Shown here one piece after another: positions 46,359 through 55,247 of a DNA stretch of 64,000 nt; within the stretch, counting starts at the first letter, position 1; every line of letters starts with the position of its first letter. The position numbers and the translations under genes are program-made. This stretch comes from Oscillatoriaceae cyanobacterium M7585_C2015_266. Its GTDB lineage: Bacteria > Cyanobacteriota > Cyanobacteriia > Cyanobacteriales > Oscillatoriaceae. The stretch covers positions 124,001 through 188,000 of the forward strand of contig DVEG01000026.1 of the NCBI GenBank assembly GCA_015295835.1, in the 5' to 3' direction. The notes below the pieces were generated by a model. The model was not told where the DNA came from. It searched no databases and saw only the letters and a program-made list of their open reading frames with translations.

Positions 46359-47489
46359 TCAAGCGTTAGTAGACGAGCGGCCCATTGCAGCTACTTGCGC
46401 TTCTCCATAAATATACTGTCCCAGCGCATTTGCTTTCCGAGAATGATCGGCCAAGTGAGCTCTTAGTTTGGCTTCTTTGAGCAGTGGTTGCAAGTCAGCC
46501 CAGAAGAATTCACCGCCGCCGCCGGTGATAACCACATCCGTCACCCGTTCCGGTAGCCATTCTACCAACCGATCTTTTAGCTGAGCAGCAAAGCTTTCTC
46601 GTAAGCTGGGCAGAAACTCATCGAGATTGGTTGGTTTCGTCGAGCCTCGTGGGCGATAGAATCTTTCGCCGTGTGGCTTGTGAACTGCCTCTATCAGAAA
46701 CAGAGATTGCGGATCTGCTCCTTCAATTTTGGCTGCCACTTGTTCGTAAAACTGGCTCATGGCAAAGTTGATGCTCTTGGAAGCCCCGCGGGCAAACCGG
46801 AAGCGATCGACCATAAGAAAATCGGTGGTTTGATGTCCTATGTCCACCACTGCTACTGACAGCTTAGTTAAATCTGTCATCGGGTTTTTTGTCTCTTGCG
46901 CCTCGCTCCAGATTAAGCTGCCAAAACCTTCTGGCATCACCCAAACCTGATCTATGGTTACTTCCATCACTTCACCGCGATAGCTCATGCGGTGAGGAGA
47001 ACGAAGCAGATTGATTACTTGTTCTTTTTCTTTCTCAAATTGCTCCTGCGATAGGAAAGGCAAGCCGAGTACTACTGACACTTCACCTTTAAGCTCGAAG
47101 TAGCCAATACAGGCGAGTACTTTTATTAGGGCATCTTCTACTTTCGATTGACCTACTCCGAGATTAGCGCCAAAGTCGGCTGCCAGTTGCCCGACTGCGT
47201 ACCCTCGACCTTGGTACTCTAGCCACATATCCATAATCGGGTCTGTTGGCCGAGTTTCAAACCCGCCACCGCGAACCTGTTCTACTGGCAGATGGGCAAC
47301 ATTGGCTGGGATAAACACAACGCTGTTCGGATCGCGGCTGATACAGGTTTTAGTGGATGTCCTACCCAGATCGACGCTTAGAATCTGTTTGTTTAGAGAG
47401 GAAGTCACTGGTGTTTGCTTAGTGTTTAATGGAGTCGTAGCAGACTCTTTGCTTCTTAGAGGAGTAGTTGCGGGCTGTTTGCTCGTCAT
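46359..47489 (-). CDS. ParM/StbA-type actin-like ATPase
   Basis: 376 residues. After a Thr/Pro/Ser-rich N-terminal stretch (about 1-33, with ATTPL repeated), the actin fold begins: phosphate 1 LSVDLGRTSTKTCIS (about 37-51), phosphate 2 VAVVDIGHQTTDFLMV, and adenosine motif VVITGGGGEFFW. This is the StbA/ParM branch. Such proteins form filaments that push plasmids; chromosomal copies in cyanobacteria are of unknown use. First gene of a two-gene operon with the coiled-coil protein behind it. No obvious parC repeat array in the 750 bases upstream. Confidence 0.85.
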   Translation of the reverse strand: MTSKQPATTPLRSKESATTPLNTKQTPVTSSLNKQILSVDLGRTSTKTCISRDPNSVVFIPANVAHLPVEQVRGGGFETRPTDPIMDMWLEYQGRGYAVGQLAADFGANLGVGQSKVEDALIKVLACIGYFELKGEVSVVLGLPFLSQEQFEKEKEQVINLLRSPHRMSYRGEVMEVTIDQVWVMPEGFGSLIWSEAQETKNPMTDLTKLSVAVVDIGHQTTDFLMVDRFRFARGASKSINFAMSQFYEQVAAKIEGADPQSLFLIEAVHKPHGERFYRPRGSTKPTNLDEFLPSLRESFAAQLKDRLVEWLPERVTDVVITGGGGEFFWADLQPLLKEAKLRAHLADHSRKANALGQYIYGEAQVAAMGRSSTNA

Positions 47490-48245
47490 TTTTAACTCTT
47501 AAATCTCGCTAAGCCTGAAATTATCATGCCCCATCTCCTTATATTAGATGAGATGGCGATTCGGATCGATTATATTGGCTCTCTCTAGTCTATTTTTAGG
47601 AGACGGGAGATCGGTTTAATTTAATTCCAGTAGTTGCCACTGCCATCCGGACTAGAGGGCCATACTTCACCACAACAAGGCTATGGTGATCAATTTGACT
47701 GTTTCGGTATCCTTCGCTCCTTAATTTTTTCGCCTACTTTGCCCCGCTCTCTTACTCTGAGTATGTTCTTTCTCCCAAAATCCTGAGTTTCTTCAGGTAT
47801 GGGGGAACAATTGCAGAGATTTTGCAGGAAAGGTGGTTTGCTGTCAGAGGTTTTGGCCATTGTGCACCCAACGGTGGCTACTGTCAAGTTATATAAGCAC
47901 AGACTGTTTGTTTTGAAAAGCTATCTCTCCTATTTTTTTTAAATCTGGTATGTCTAAATTTAGATGGTTTGTTGACGGGCAGGCTGTCAAGCTTTCTCTG
48001 CTATATATAATGGGCGCTCGCTAGTTCTATTTTACTTGCATAATCCTGCTCTTTTCTCCCTCTCCTGCGCTTGTTTGCTTTCTTTCTCTCTCTGCTTCTG
48101 CTGTTCAAACCGCTTCCCTTTCTTTACAAAAATTTACATTTTCTTAATTTTAACAAAACACTCCCAAATACCCCTGGTATATAAATTATAAAGTTGTTTG
48201 CCTTTGGTGTTATCTTAGATTTAGTTAGTTTCGCTGGAGATTTGT
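47490..48245. other. Divergent intergenic region, 756 bases, between parM-like and tatA
   Basis: I see no gene. A 65-codon frame on the minus strand (47690-47887) has no family character. 48045-48120 is a polypyrimidine stretch on the plus strand. A TATATAAATTATAA-type A+T box lies at about 48178-48192 before tatA. I looked for direct repeats of the parC type near 47490-47700 and did not find them. Confidence 0.5.
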
Positions 48246-48422
48246 ATGTTTGGTTTAGGATGGCCAGAAATGGGTGTAATTGTTGTGGTTGCTATTTTAA
48301 TTTTTGGCCCTAAAAAAATTCCTGAAATCGGAAGTGCCCTTGGCAAAAGCTTGCGTAGCTTTAAAGAAGGATTACGCCAGCCCGAAGAGGAGTCAGAAAA
48401 TACTGAAACAAAAAATCAATGA
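48246..48422 (+). CDS. tatA: Twin-arginine translocase subunit TatA
   Basis: 58 residues, too short for most trackers. Begins MFGLGWPEMGVIVVVAILIF, followed by GPKKIPEIGSALGKSLRSFK: the single membrane helix, hinge FGPKK and amphipathic helix are typical of TatA/TatE, then an acidic tail. It forms the pore of the Tat pathway. Here it is close to nrtA, whose product has a twin-arginine start, but genomic proximity is probably chance. It is followed on the other strand by the PsiE gene. Confidence 0.92.
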   Translation: MFGLGWPEMGVIVVVAILIFGPKKIPEIGSALGKSLRSFKEGLRQPEEESENTETKNQ

Positions 48423-48437
48423 ATTTTACCTGCGCTT

Positions 48438-48905
48438 TTAATCCCTAATTTTAGAATTGAGCGTGCGAATAATCAAGTAACTGATTGAAAGGGAAAAAAT
48501 AGCGATCGCTAATCCGATAATTTCTAAACCACTTACTTTTTCCAAATCCAAAATGATAATCTTCCGCGCCACAGCAATTAAAGACGTGACGATTACTAAC
48601 TCTACCTGAACGACATGCTTTTTGAGATAGGCGGTGATATTTTCCAGAATTTCTAGAGCAATCAAAACATTCAAAAACAACCCGAAAGTTTTGAATAAGG
48701 TTTTAGTAAAAGTTTCTGTTGGCGTGAGAAATAAATCGGTAGCAATGTATACTGCCAGATTAACTAGCGCCTCGATAATAACTATAACCATCGCCAGGGA
48801 GAGGATTTTCGACACAATCCCTTCCAGTTTTTCCAGCCAGTGCAAAAAACTTTCGTCTTTGCCCCAGTTTTTCAAAGTCTTAAAAATATTTCTTAATAAC
48901 GACAT
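48438..48905 (-). CDS. PsiE-family membrane protein
   Basis: 155 residues if started at ATG 48905 (MSLLRNIFKTLKNWG); the frame is open to 48935. Four hydrophobic helices with the family pattern: ILSLAMVIVIIEALVNLAVY, then FKTFGLFLNVLIALEILENI, followed by the HVVQVELVIVTSLIAVARKI strand-like segment and a C-terminal helix. PsiE is phosphate-starvation inducible in E. coli; role unknown. It follows nrtD on the same strand by about 140 bases but is unlikely to be part of nitrate uptake. Confidence 0.85.
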   Translation of the reverse strand: MSLLRNIFKTLKNWGKDESFLHWLEKLEGIVSKILSLAMVIVIIEALVNLAVYIATDLFLTPTETFTKTLFKTFGLFLNVLIALEILENITAYLKKHVVQVELVIVTSLIAVARKIIILDLEKVSGLEIIGLAIAIFSLSISYLIIRTLNSKIRD

Positions 48906-49046
48906 AGTAATATTAAGAGAAATGACAAAAAGCAAGGAGTTTGCCCGTATAAAAATAAAAAATGGAGAATAAATATATTCTCCAGAGTAAACTATATAAG
49001 ATTTAGGGGTAAAAAAGGGAGCGAGCGCTTTCCTTACGAGTTTAAA

Positions 49047-49916
49047 TCAGTCTACATCGTCGTGGGCATAGCGGTTGTAAAGGAAGTCCAAAGCATAGTT
49101 GCGGAGATTATAGTATTCAGGGTCTTCCATAATGCGGGCGCGATCGCGTGGGCGAGGGAAAGGAATCTCAATCACTTCGCCAATTTTAGCAGCGGGTCCG
49201 TTGGTCATCATCACCAACTTATCTGCCAGAAACAAAGCTTCATCAATATCATGAGTAATCATCAAAACCGTTGAGCGATTAGTATTCCATATTTTCAAAA
49301 GCTCTTCTTGGAGTTCTTCCTTTGTAATAGCATCTAATGCGCCGAACGGTTCATCCAAAATCAACACCTTCGGGCGAATTGCCAGAGCCCTAGCAATACT
49401 CACCCGCTGCTTCATACCGCCAGAAATTTGAGTAGGTTTTTTTTCTGCCGCTTCCGTCAGTCCCACCATTGCCAAATGTTTATTGACAATATCCCTTTTT
49501 TCAAGTTCTGACATATTGGGATAAACGGAATCAACAGCCAAGTAAATATTTTCAAAAGCCGTTAGCCACGGTAAGAGAGAATAATTTTGAAACACCACCA
49601 TGCGATCGGGGCCAGGGGCTGTAATCGGAATCCCCTGTAACGCTATCCGCCCAGTAGTTGGGGTAGTAAAACCCGATACCATATTTAACAGCGTAGATTT
49701 GCCGCAACCAGAGTGACCTATAATGCAAATAAATTCGCCTTGCTCGACAGTCAAATTAACCCCATCGAGTACTGTAAAAGGGCCTTTAGGCGTTTGATAA
49801 ACTTTCGTTACCTCTTCAATCACCAGGAAAGGTTCGCGTTTCTTTATTTTTTTATCAGCACTTCTTTTATATGCAGTTGTATCGGTATAGGCGAGAGGGC
49901 TTTTGTAAGATTGCAT
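49047..49916 (-). CDS. nrtD: Nitrate/nitrite ABC transporter ATPase NrtD
   Basis: 289 residues, an ABC ATPase. Walker A GHSGCGKST, Q-loop in VVFQNYSLLPWLTAFENI, signature ISGGMKQRVSIARAL, Walker B LILDEPFGALD, and the switch His in MITHDIDEA. Closest within the window to the first half of NrtC. Last gene of nrtABCD; downstream lies psiE instead of narB. Confidence 0.94.
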   Translation of the reverse strand: MQSYKSPLAYTDTTAYKRSADKKIKKREPFLVIEEVTKVYQTPKGPFTVLDGVNLTVEQGEFICIIGHSGCGKSTLLNMVSGFTTPTTGRIALQGIPITAPGPDRMVVFQNYSLLPWLTAFENIYLAVDSVYPNMSELEKRDIVNKHLAMVGLTEAAEKKPTQISGGMKQRVSIARALAIRPKVLILDEPFGALDAITKEELQEELLKIWNTNRSTVLMITHDIDEALFLADKLVMMTNGPAAKIGEVIEIPFPRPRDRARIMEDPEYYNLRNYALDFLYNRYAHDDVD

Positions 49917-50059
49917 AGTTGTCCTTTATTTTGGGAAGTTCAGTAGAGGTTGGTGATTAGTCATATGTCCTGGTAATAGGTAATAGGCAATAAGCAATAC
50001 TTATTACCGAAAATTCTTACCCATTACCAAGCAAGAAATTCGAGCAAGAAATTAGTGCA

Positions 50060-52063
50060 TTAAGCGACTCTCCGGGTTGGTGATTCGAGTACAACTTCTG
50101 CAATACTGAAATCGCGCTTAATTTCCAAACTGTTGAGATAAGCGATCGGATCGTCAGCATTAAAAGTGCTGCCGTCAAAGAGCTGAATCGAGCCGCGATT
50201 GTACTTCATATCCAACAAGCCTAACTCGCGTGCTGCCGTGCTAAAAACACTTACTCGACAAACCCGCTCTAAAATTTCCAACCAATTGCGGGGGAAAGGC
50301 ACGTCACCCCAACGGGCCATTTGAACCATTTGCCAGAGGTGTTCGGTACGGCTGGGGCGATTCACCCCATCGCCAAAAAAGAGATGGTGAGCATATTCTC
50401 GCATCGGCTGATCCAGATTACAGGCAATGGAGTTAGGATCGCCGAGCTGAATGTAAGCGACATCGGTACTAACATAATCCGGCGAAGCGACGATGCGGCG
50501 AACTTCTTCTACATTGGCAGGATCGGCACAGTAGTGACCAGCTTCCAGCAGGGCTTTTACTAAAGCGATGTGGGTATTGGGATAGGCATTAGCCCAGTCT
50601 TCGCGAACACCGAGGACTTTGCCCGGGTGTCCTGGCCAAATTTCTAGGTCGGTGGCGACAGTAAAGCCGACGCCTTCCATTGCGGCGCGGAGGTTCCAGG
50701 GTTCGCCGACACAGAAACCGTCGATACTGCCAGCTTGCAAATCCACAATCATCTGTGCGGGCGGCAGAGTTTTCAGGGATACGTCGCGATCGGGATCGAT
50801 GCCGCCGGCTGCTAGCCAGTAGCGCAGTAGCAGGTTGTGCATAGAGGAGGGGTGAACCATCCCCATTCTGTGTATTTTCTCAGGAGAGTTGAGAAGATAT
50901 TTTTTGAAATCGGCAAGGGTGTAGATGCCTTGATCTAAAAAGCGCCGGCACAGGGTAATAGCATTGCCGTTGCGTGTCATCGTAAGGGAAGTAACGACGG
51001 GGATGGGGCGGTTTTCATGTCCGCCCAAGGTCATCCACAGGGGCATGCCTGAGGGCATTTGAGCGGCATCTAGATAACCGGCAGCGATGCCATCGGAGAT
51101 GCCGCGCCAACTGCTTTCTCGGACGAGATGTACTTCATCCAGCCCGTGCTTTGCGAAGAATCCTTTTTCTTTAGCAATGGCGAGAGGGGCGCAGGCTGTG
51201 AGGGGGATAAAGCCGATTTCGAGGTTGACTTTTTCTAAACCGTGACGGGCGATCGCTACTGTCTTACGGGCGCGCAGTTTCTTAATCCGCTTTTGCTGGT
51301 TGAGGAAGTAAATTATCTCCGATCGCAAACTGTAATAGCTAGGATGGTTCACCACCTCCATACGCTTGCGGGGACGAGGAATGTCTACCTCTAAAATCTG
51401 GCCGATTTTCGAACCTGGGCCATTCGTCAGCATGACAATCCTATCTGAAAGCAACACTGCCTCATCTACATCGTGCGTCACCATCACCGCCGTGACTTCA
51501 TGTTCCTCGCAGATTTCCATCAACTGCTCTTGCAGGTTGCCTCTTGTCAAAGCATCCAAAGCCCCGAAAGGTTCATCTAGCAACAGCAACTTGGGGCGAA
51601 TTGCCAGAGCGCGGGCAATACTTACCCGCTGTTTTTGCCCCCCAGAGAGCATGTGCGGTTGCTTGTCAGCGTGAGGGCGCAGCCCCACCATATCAATATG
51701 CTCTTCAACAATATTGTTCTGCTCTTGTTTGGGCAGGTGACCGAAAACTTCCTCTACAGCCAGAGCAATATTTTCCCGAACCGTCAGCCAGGGCAACAAA
51801 GAATAGTTTTGAAAAACAACCATTCTTTCCGGACCTGGTTCCCTAATCGGCTGCCCTTCTAGGGTCACTAATCCATCTGTAGGCAAATCTAAACCGGCAA
51901 TCATGTTGAGAAGAGTAGATTTGCCACAACCAGAGTGACCGATTAATGATATAAATTCGCCTTTTTTAATTTCCAGGTTAATGCCTTTGAGAGCGATATA
52001 TTCTTGACCGTTGGCCAATGGAAAAACTTTTTCGAGCTGGTCAACTACAACGTAAATAGACAT
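50060..52063 (-). CDS. nrtC: Nitrate/nitrite ABC transporter NrtC (ATPase fused to NrtA-like domain)
   Basis: 667 residues. The first 260 are an ABC ATPase with GHSGCGKST, LSGGQKQRVSIARAL and LLLDEPFGALD. Residues about 275-667 resemble NrtA (IPLTACAPLAIAKEKGFFAK near the start of the domain; SIDGFCVGEPWNLRAAM and FDGSTFNADDPIAYL further on). In Synechococcus this C-terminal domain mediates ammonium inhibition of uptake. It lies about 130 bases downstream of nrtB. Confidence 0.96.
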   Translation of the reverse strand: MSIYVVVDQLEKVFPLANGQEYIALKGINLEIKKGEFISLIGHSGCGKSTLLNMIAGLDLPTDGLVTLEGQPIREPGPERMVVFQNYSLLPWLTVRENIALAVEEVFGHLPKQEQNNIVEEHIDMVGLRPHADKQPHMLSGGQKQRVSIARALAIRPKLLLLDEPFGALDALTRGNLQEQLMEICEEHEVTAVMVTHDVDEAVLLSDRIVMLTNGPGSKIGQILEVDIPRPRKRMEVVNHPSYYSLRSEIIYFLNQQKRIKKLRARKTVAIARHGLEKVNLEIGFIPLTACAPLAIAKEKGFFAKHGLDEVHLVRESSWRGISDGIAAGYLDAAQMPSGMPLWMTLGGHENRPIPVVTSLTMTRNGNAITLCRRFLDQGIYTLADFKKYLLNSPEKIHRMGMVHPSSMHNLLLRYWLAAGGIDPDRDVSLKTLPPAQMIVDLQAGSIDGFCVGEPWNLRAAMEGVGFTVATDLEIWPGHPGKVLGVREDWANAYPNTHIALVKALLEAGHYCADPANVEEVRRIVASPDYVSTDVAYIQLGDPNSIACNLDQPMREYAHHLFFGDGVNRPSRTEHLWQMVQMARWGDVPFPRNWLEILERVCRVSVFSTAARELGLLDMKYNRGSIQLFDGSTFNADDPIAYLNSLEIKRDFSIAEVVLESPTRRVA

Positions 52064-52195
52064 GGCACTTGAAGTTTTTGTATAAAATTAGTGAAAATTT
52101 CGAAAATTGCTGAGTGCTGAGGTAGGGATGTGGGAAAAGTTAAGATTTGCCTATTAATTCATCAAGCCAAAACTCAACACTCAAGACTCAATACT

Positions 52196-53044
52196 TTACT
52201 TTTGTTCGCCGGGAACTACTTTTGTAGAGATGAAAGCCATTAGCCTGTCGAGAAGCAAACCGACTATTCCGACATATACGAGAGCGACAATCACGTCGCT
52301 GACTCGCCCGACGTTATAGGCGTCAAACATGAAGTAGCCAATTCCTACGCCGCCGGTAATCATTTCTGCTGCCACAATTGCCAGCCAAGCTAGACCGATG
52401 CCAATTCTTAATCCGGTGAAGATATAGGGAACTGCTGCGGGTAAGACAATTTTGATGAAGTATTTTTGTTGCGACAGGCGCAAGACACGGGCGACGTTTT
52501 TATAGTCTTGGGGAATTTGTTGCACGCCGACAATTGTGTTGATGAGAATTGGCCACAGAGCGGTAATGAAAATTACATAAATGGCTGATGGCTCTGATTG
52601 TTGGAAGGCGGCAAGAGCGATCGGTAGCCAAGCAAGGGGAGGAATGGTACGAAGCAATTGAAAAATGGGGTCTAGTGCCCGGAAGAGAAGGGAATTGACG
52701 CCGACGATGATGCCGAGAATGATTCCGACTATGCCGGCTAAGCCGTAACCGATCGCAACTCTTCGTAGGCTGGCTAATATTTGCCATGCCAAGCCTTTGG
52801 CTGTGCCTTCGCGATCGGGATAAGCAAAGGGCCAGAAAATTCTCGTGTAACTGTCTTGAATTACTTTAATTGGACCTGGTAAGGTCGATTCCGGACTGAG
52901 GGTGAATAACTGCCAAATTATTAAAAAAGAAATTATTGCTATAACCGGAGGAATGAAATTGGGGGCTTGCTTTTTCAGATAAGTAATTATATTGTTTACA
53001 AAAGCTTCCCGATTGTTTTCATTACGACTGATATTTGTGGTCAT
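52196..53044 (-). CDS. nrtB: Nitrate/nitrite ABC transporter permease NrtB
   Basis: Start chosen at ATG 53044 (MTTNISRNE), which follows CAGGAGAAAAA; the frame is open to a TTG at 53062. 282 residues. Six hydrophobic helices and the EAA loop (FRALDPIFQLLRTIPPLAWL). The FIP-like N-terminal helix (FIPPVIAIISFLIIWQLFTL) is typical. Second gene of the operon. Confidence 0.95.
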   Translation of the reverse strand: MTTNISRNENNREAFVNNIITYLKKQAPNFIPPVIAIISFLIIWQLFTLSPESTLPGPIKVIQDSYTRIFWPFAYPDREGTAKGLAWQILASLRRVAIGYGLAGIVGIILGIIVGVNSLLFRALDPIFQLLRTIPPLAWLPIALAAFQQSEPSAIYVIFITALWPILINTIVGVQQIPQDYKNVARVLRLSQQKYFIKIVLPAAVPYIFTGLRIGIGLAWLAIVAAEMITGGVGIGYFMFDAYNVGRVSDVIVALVYVGIVGLLLDRLMAFISTKVVPGEQK

Positions 53045-53099
53045 TTTTTCTCCTGTGAACAATTATATGTTTGAGAATTAAATTTGCAGGTTAAAGAAT

Positions 53100-54488
53100 C
53101 TAAGCCTGCTTGCTAATTTTGAGTCCTTTCAAATAAGCCATCGGCTCGTCGGGGTTAAAGGTGACGCCGTCAAAAAATGTTTCTGGACCTTTGGAAGGGC
53201 TTTTAGGAATGTCAATTGTATCTATATTAATTAACCCTGCTTGTTTGAGTTGGTTGAGTTCTTCAGCAGCTTCACGCCACAAAGCCTCGCCGTTAACTTC
53301 ATTGATGATTTTGTTTAAATCCAGATCGAGTGGCAATATACCCCAGCGCTGGTTTTCAACTAAAAACCAAAGGTCGTGACTCTTGTAGGGATAAGAAGCA
53401 ATTCCTTTATCCCAATAACGCATAATGTAAGGGCTGTTTTCGACAACAGGTCGCCCATCGCCGTAGTCTATTTTGCCCATGAGGCGATCAATAATGTCTT
53501 CGACAGGAACTTTTGCATATTCTTCCCGCGAGAGAATCTCCGCCATTTGCTGACGGTTTTCCATTTTGTCGCACCACTGTTGTGCTTCGATTACTGCTTT
53601 AATAATTGCCCGGGCAGTTTTAGGATGCTTATCGACCCAATCTTTGCGGAAAGTTAGGGCTTTTTCGGGGTGATCTTTCCAAAATTCCCCGGTAATCATA
53701 GCGGTATAGCCCACACCTTGGTTGATGGCTCGCAGGTGCCAGGGTTCGCCGACACAAAAACCCTGTATATCGCCTGTTTTCATACTGGGGACCAACTGCG
53801 CTCCCGGCACGATTTGAATGAGGACATCGTTATCTGGATCGATACCGCCTGCTGCTAACCAATAGCGCAGCATCAGATCGCTGTTACCGCCAGTGAATGT
53901 GTGGGCAAATTTTAGTGGTTTGCCGGCGGCTTTTGCTTCTTCTACTTTTGCTTTTAATGGGGAAGAGTCTAGTTTAGCACCGGCATCCTTGAGGCTATTT
54001 GCTACGGTGATTCCCTGCCCATCGATATTTAGGCGCATCACTAAAGTCATGGGGATTTTGCGGTTGCCTTTGGTCACGGTTCCAAGGGCCATTAAGTAAG
54101 GGATGGGCGTGAGAACCATACTGCCATCTAATCCGCCACCGCTGGAGTCGAGTTCCATTTTGTCTCGAATCACAGCCCAAGACGGTTGTTTTTGCAATTT
54201 GACATCGGGCACGTTGTATTTGGCAAAGAAGCCCAGTTCTTTGGCAATAATTAGAGGGGCAGCGTCTGTTTGCCCGATAAAGCCGATATTGGCGGTTTTG
54301 GTTTCTGGCATTTGCTCGGCAGGGAGGGCGAGACCCCGATTTTGTTGAGCTGCGCTCGCCTGAGTTGTTGTATTGCTGGGTTCTGGCGGATTGCCTAAAC
54401 AGCCTTTCAGGAGTATTGAACTGGCAGCCGATGCCCCTGCAGTTAGTAAAAATTTCCGTCTAGAGAATTGCGAAGAAAAATTGGTCAT
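53100..54488 (-). CDS. nrtA: Nitrate/nitrite-binding lipoprotein NrtA
   Basis: Start chosen at ATG 54488 behind AAGGAGATT; upstream frame to 54692 has no family character. The N terminus MTNFSSQFSRRKFLLTAGAS with lipobox ILLKGC (C30) is a twin-arginine-type lipoprotein signal. 462 residues. Family segments: KTANIGFIGQTDAAPLIIAK, VLTPIPYLMALG, FAHTFTGGNSDLMLRYWLAA, and EGFW-type anion site IQGFCVGEPWHLRAINQ. It captures nitrate at the periplasmic face for NrtBCD. It diverges from ftsH with about 760 bases between. Confidence 0.96.
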   Translation of the reverse strand: MTNFSSQFSRRKFLLTAGASAASSILLKGCLGNPPEPSNTTTQASAAQQNRGLALPAEQMPETKTANIGFIGQTDAAPLIIAKELGFFAKYNVPDVKLQKQPSWAVIRDKMELDSSGGGLDGSMVLTPIPYLMALGTVTKGNRKIPMTLVMRLNIDGQGITVANSLKDAGAKLDSSPLKAKVEEAKAAGKPLKFAHTFTGGNSDLMLRYWLAAGGIDPDNDVLIQIVPGAQLVPSMKTGDIQGFCVGEPWHLRAINQGVGYTAMITGEFWKDHPEKALTFRKDWVDKHPKTARAIIKAVIEAQQWCDKMENRQQMAEILSREEYAKVPVEDIIDRLMGKIDYGDGRPVVENSPYIMRYWDKGIASYPYKSHDLWFLVENQRWGILPLDLDLNKIINEVNGEALWREAAEELNQLKQAGLINIDTIDIPKSPSKGPETFFDGVTFNPDEPMAYLKGLKISKQA

Positions 54489-55247
54489 AAAATCTCCTTG
54501 CAGCGGTTCCTTTTTTCTTCGATGAATGAAGGTAGGGGAAGCGCCACTCTGTAGGCTTTTGTAAGGTGTGCTGTACTTTTTTGCCGGTTTGCTACGGAAA
54601 CACTGCGCTACTGCTAGCTGGAACTGAAGAGCGATCGCGTTGTCGATGCTTCTGTACTCAGTCTTGGGTTGGCGCGGAATCTGTCGCGGCAAACCTATTT
54701 TGAGTTTTGTTAAATGTAAGCTTACAGCCTTTTAGGTGTCCGTGGATAGTTTGTTAGCCTCAAATTTAAATTAAATCTTAAATCAGATATATAAGAAAAT
54801 TTTTCTGTTTTAACTTTATACTTGGGTAGCATTCTATCATAGATTCTTATCTATTGTAATTATTATTTAATAACCTAAGTAATTATGCTTGTTTTAATGG
54901 CAATCGGAAAGTTTGCAATCTTTCAGTTTTTATCTATTGAAAGTATTATAAGATTAATATAAGTAATTATACTGAGGAAATAAAAGAAAGCGAGCTGCCG
55001 AAATTTTTGGTAAAAAATCTGTTAAAATAATCACTAAAAAAGGCGGAAAAGCCTAAAGCAGACGGCTTCAGTAAAGCTGGTTGCCCGAATTATGATAACT
55101 ATGTTAAATTTGATTAAGATTTAAGATAAAAGTCGCCATCTCAGTCTATGTATGGGAGATCGCCCGACTGGGCTGCGCGGGCAGCTAGGCGAGAAAGAGA
55201 TGGTTGCATGCCCGCTCTTTGAATACCTATCTAGAGGCCACCATCTT
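54489..55247. other. Divergent nrtA-ftsH intergenic region, 759 bases
   Basis: A+T-rich, no gene. The nearest thing to an NtcA box is TTA-N8-TAC on the nrtA strand (54564 to 54551), which lacks the first G, and no good -10 at the normal distance. A perfect palindrome TGTAAGCTTACA lies at 54715-54726. An AGGC/GCCT hairpin lies at about 55040-55055. nirA, usually upstream of nrtA, is absent. Confidence 0.55.
54715..54726. promoter_or_regulatory. Palindrome TGTAAGCTTACA upstream of nrtA
   Basis: A perfect 12-base palindrome about 227 bases before nrtA and 520 before ftsH. A dimeric regulator site is possible; it does not match the NtcA consensus GTA-N8-TAC. Confidence 0.35.

Noticed and set aside
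47690-47887. 65-codon leftward frame upstream of parM-like gene
   Set aside because: No homology-like features; probably spacer.
54551-54564. NtcA box upstream of nrtA (TTA-N8-TAC)
   Set aside because: The first base of the consensus is missing and the only -10-like hexamer (TACCTT) is 16 instead of about 22 bases downstream.
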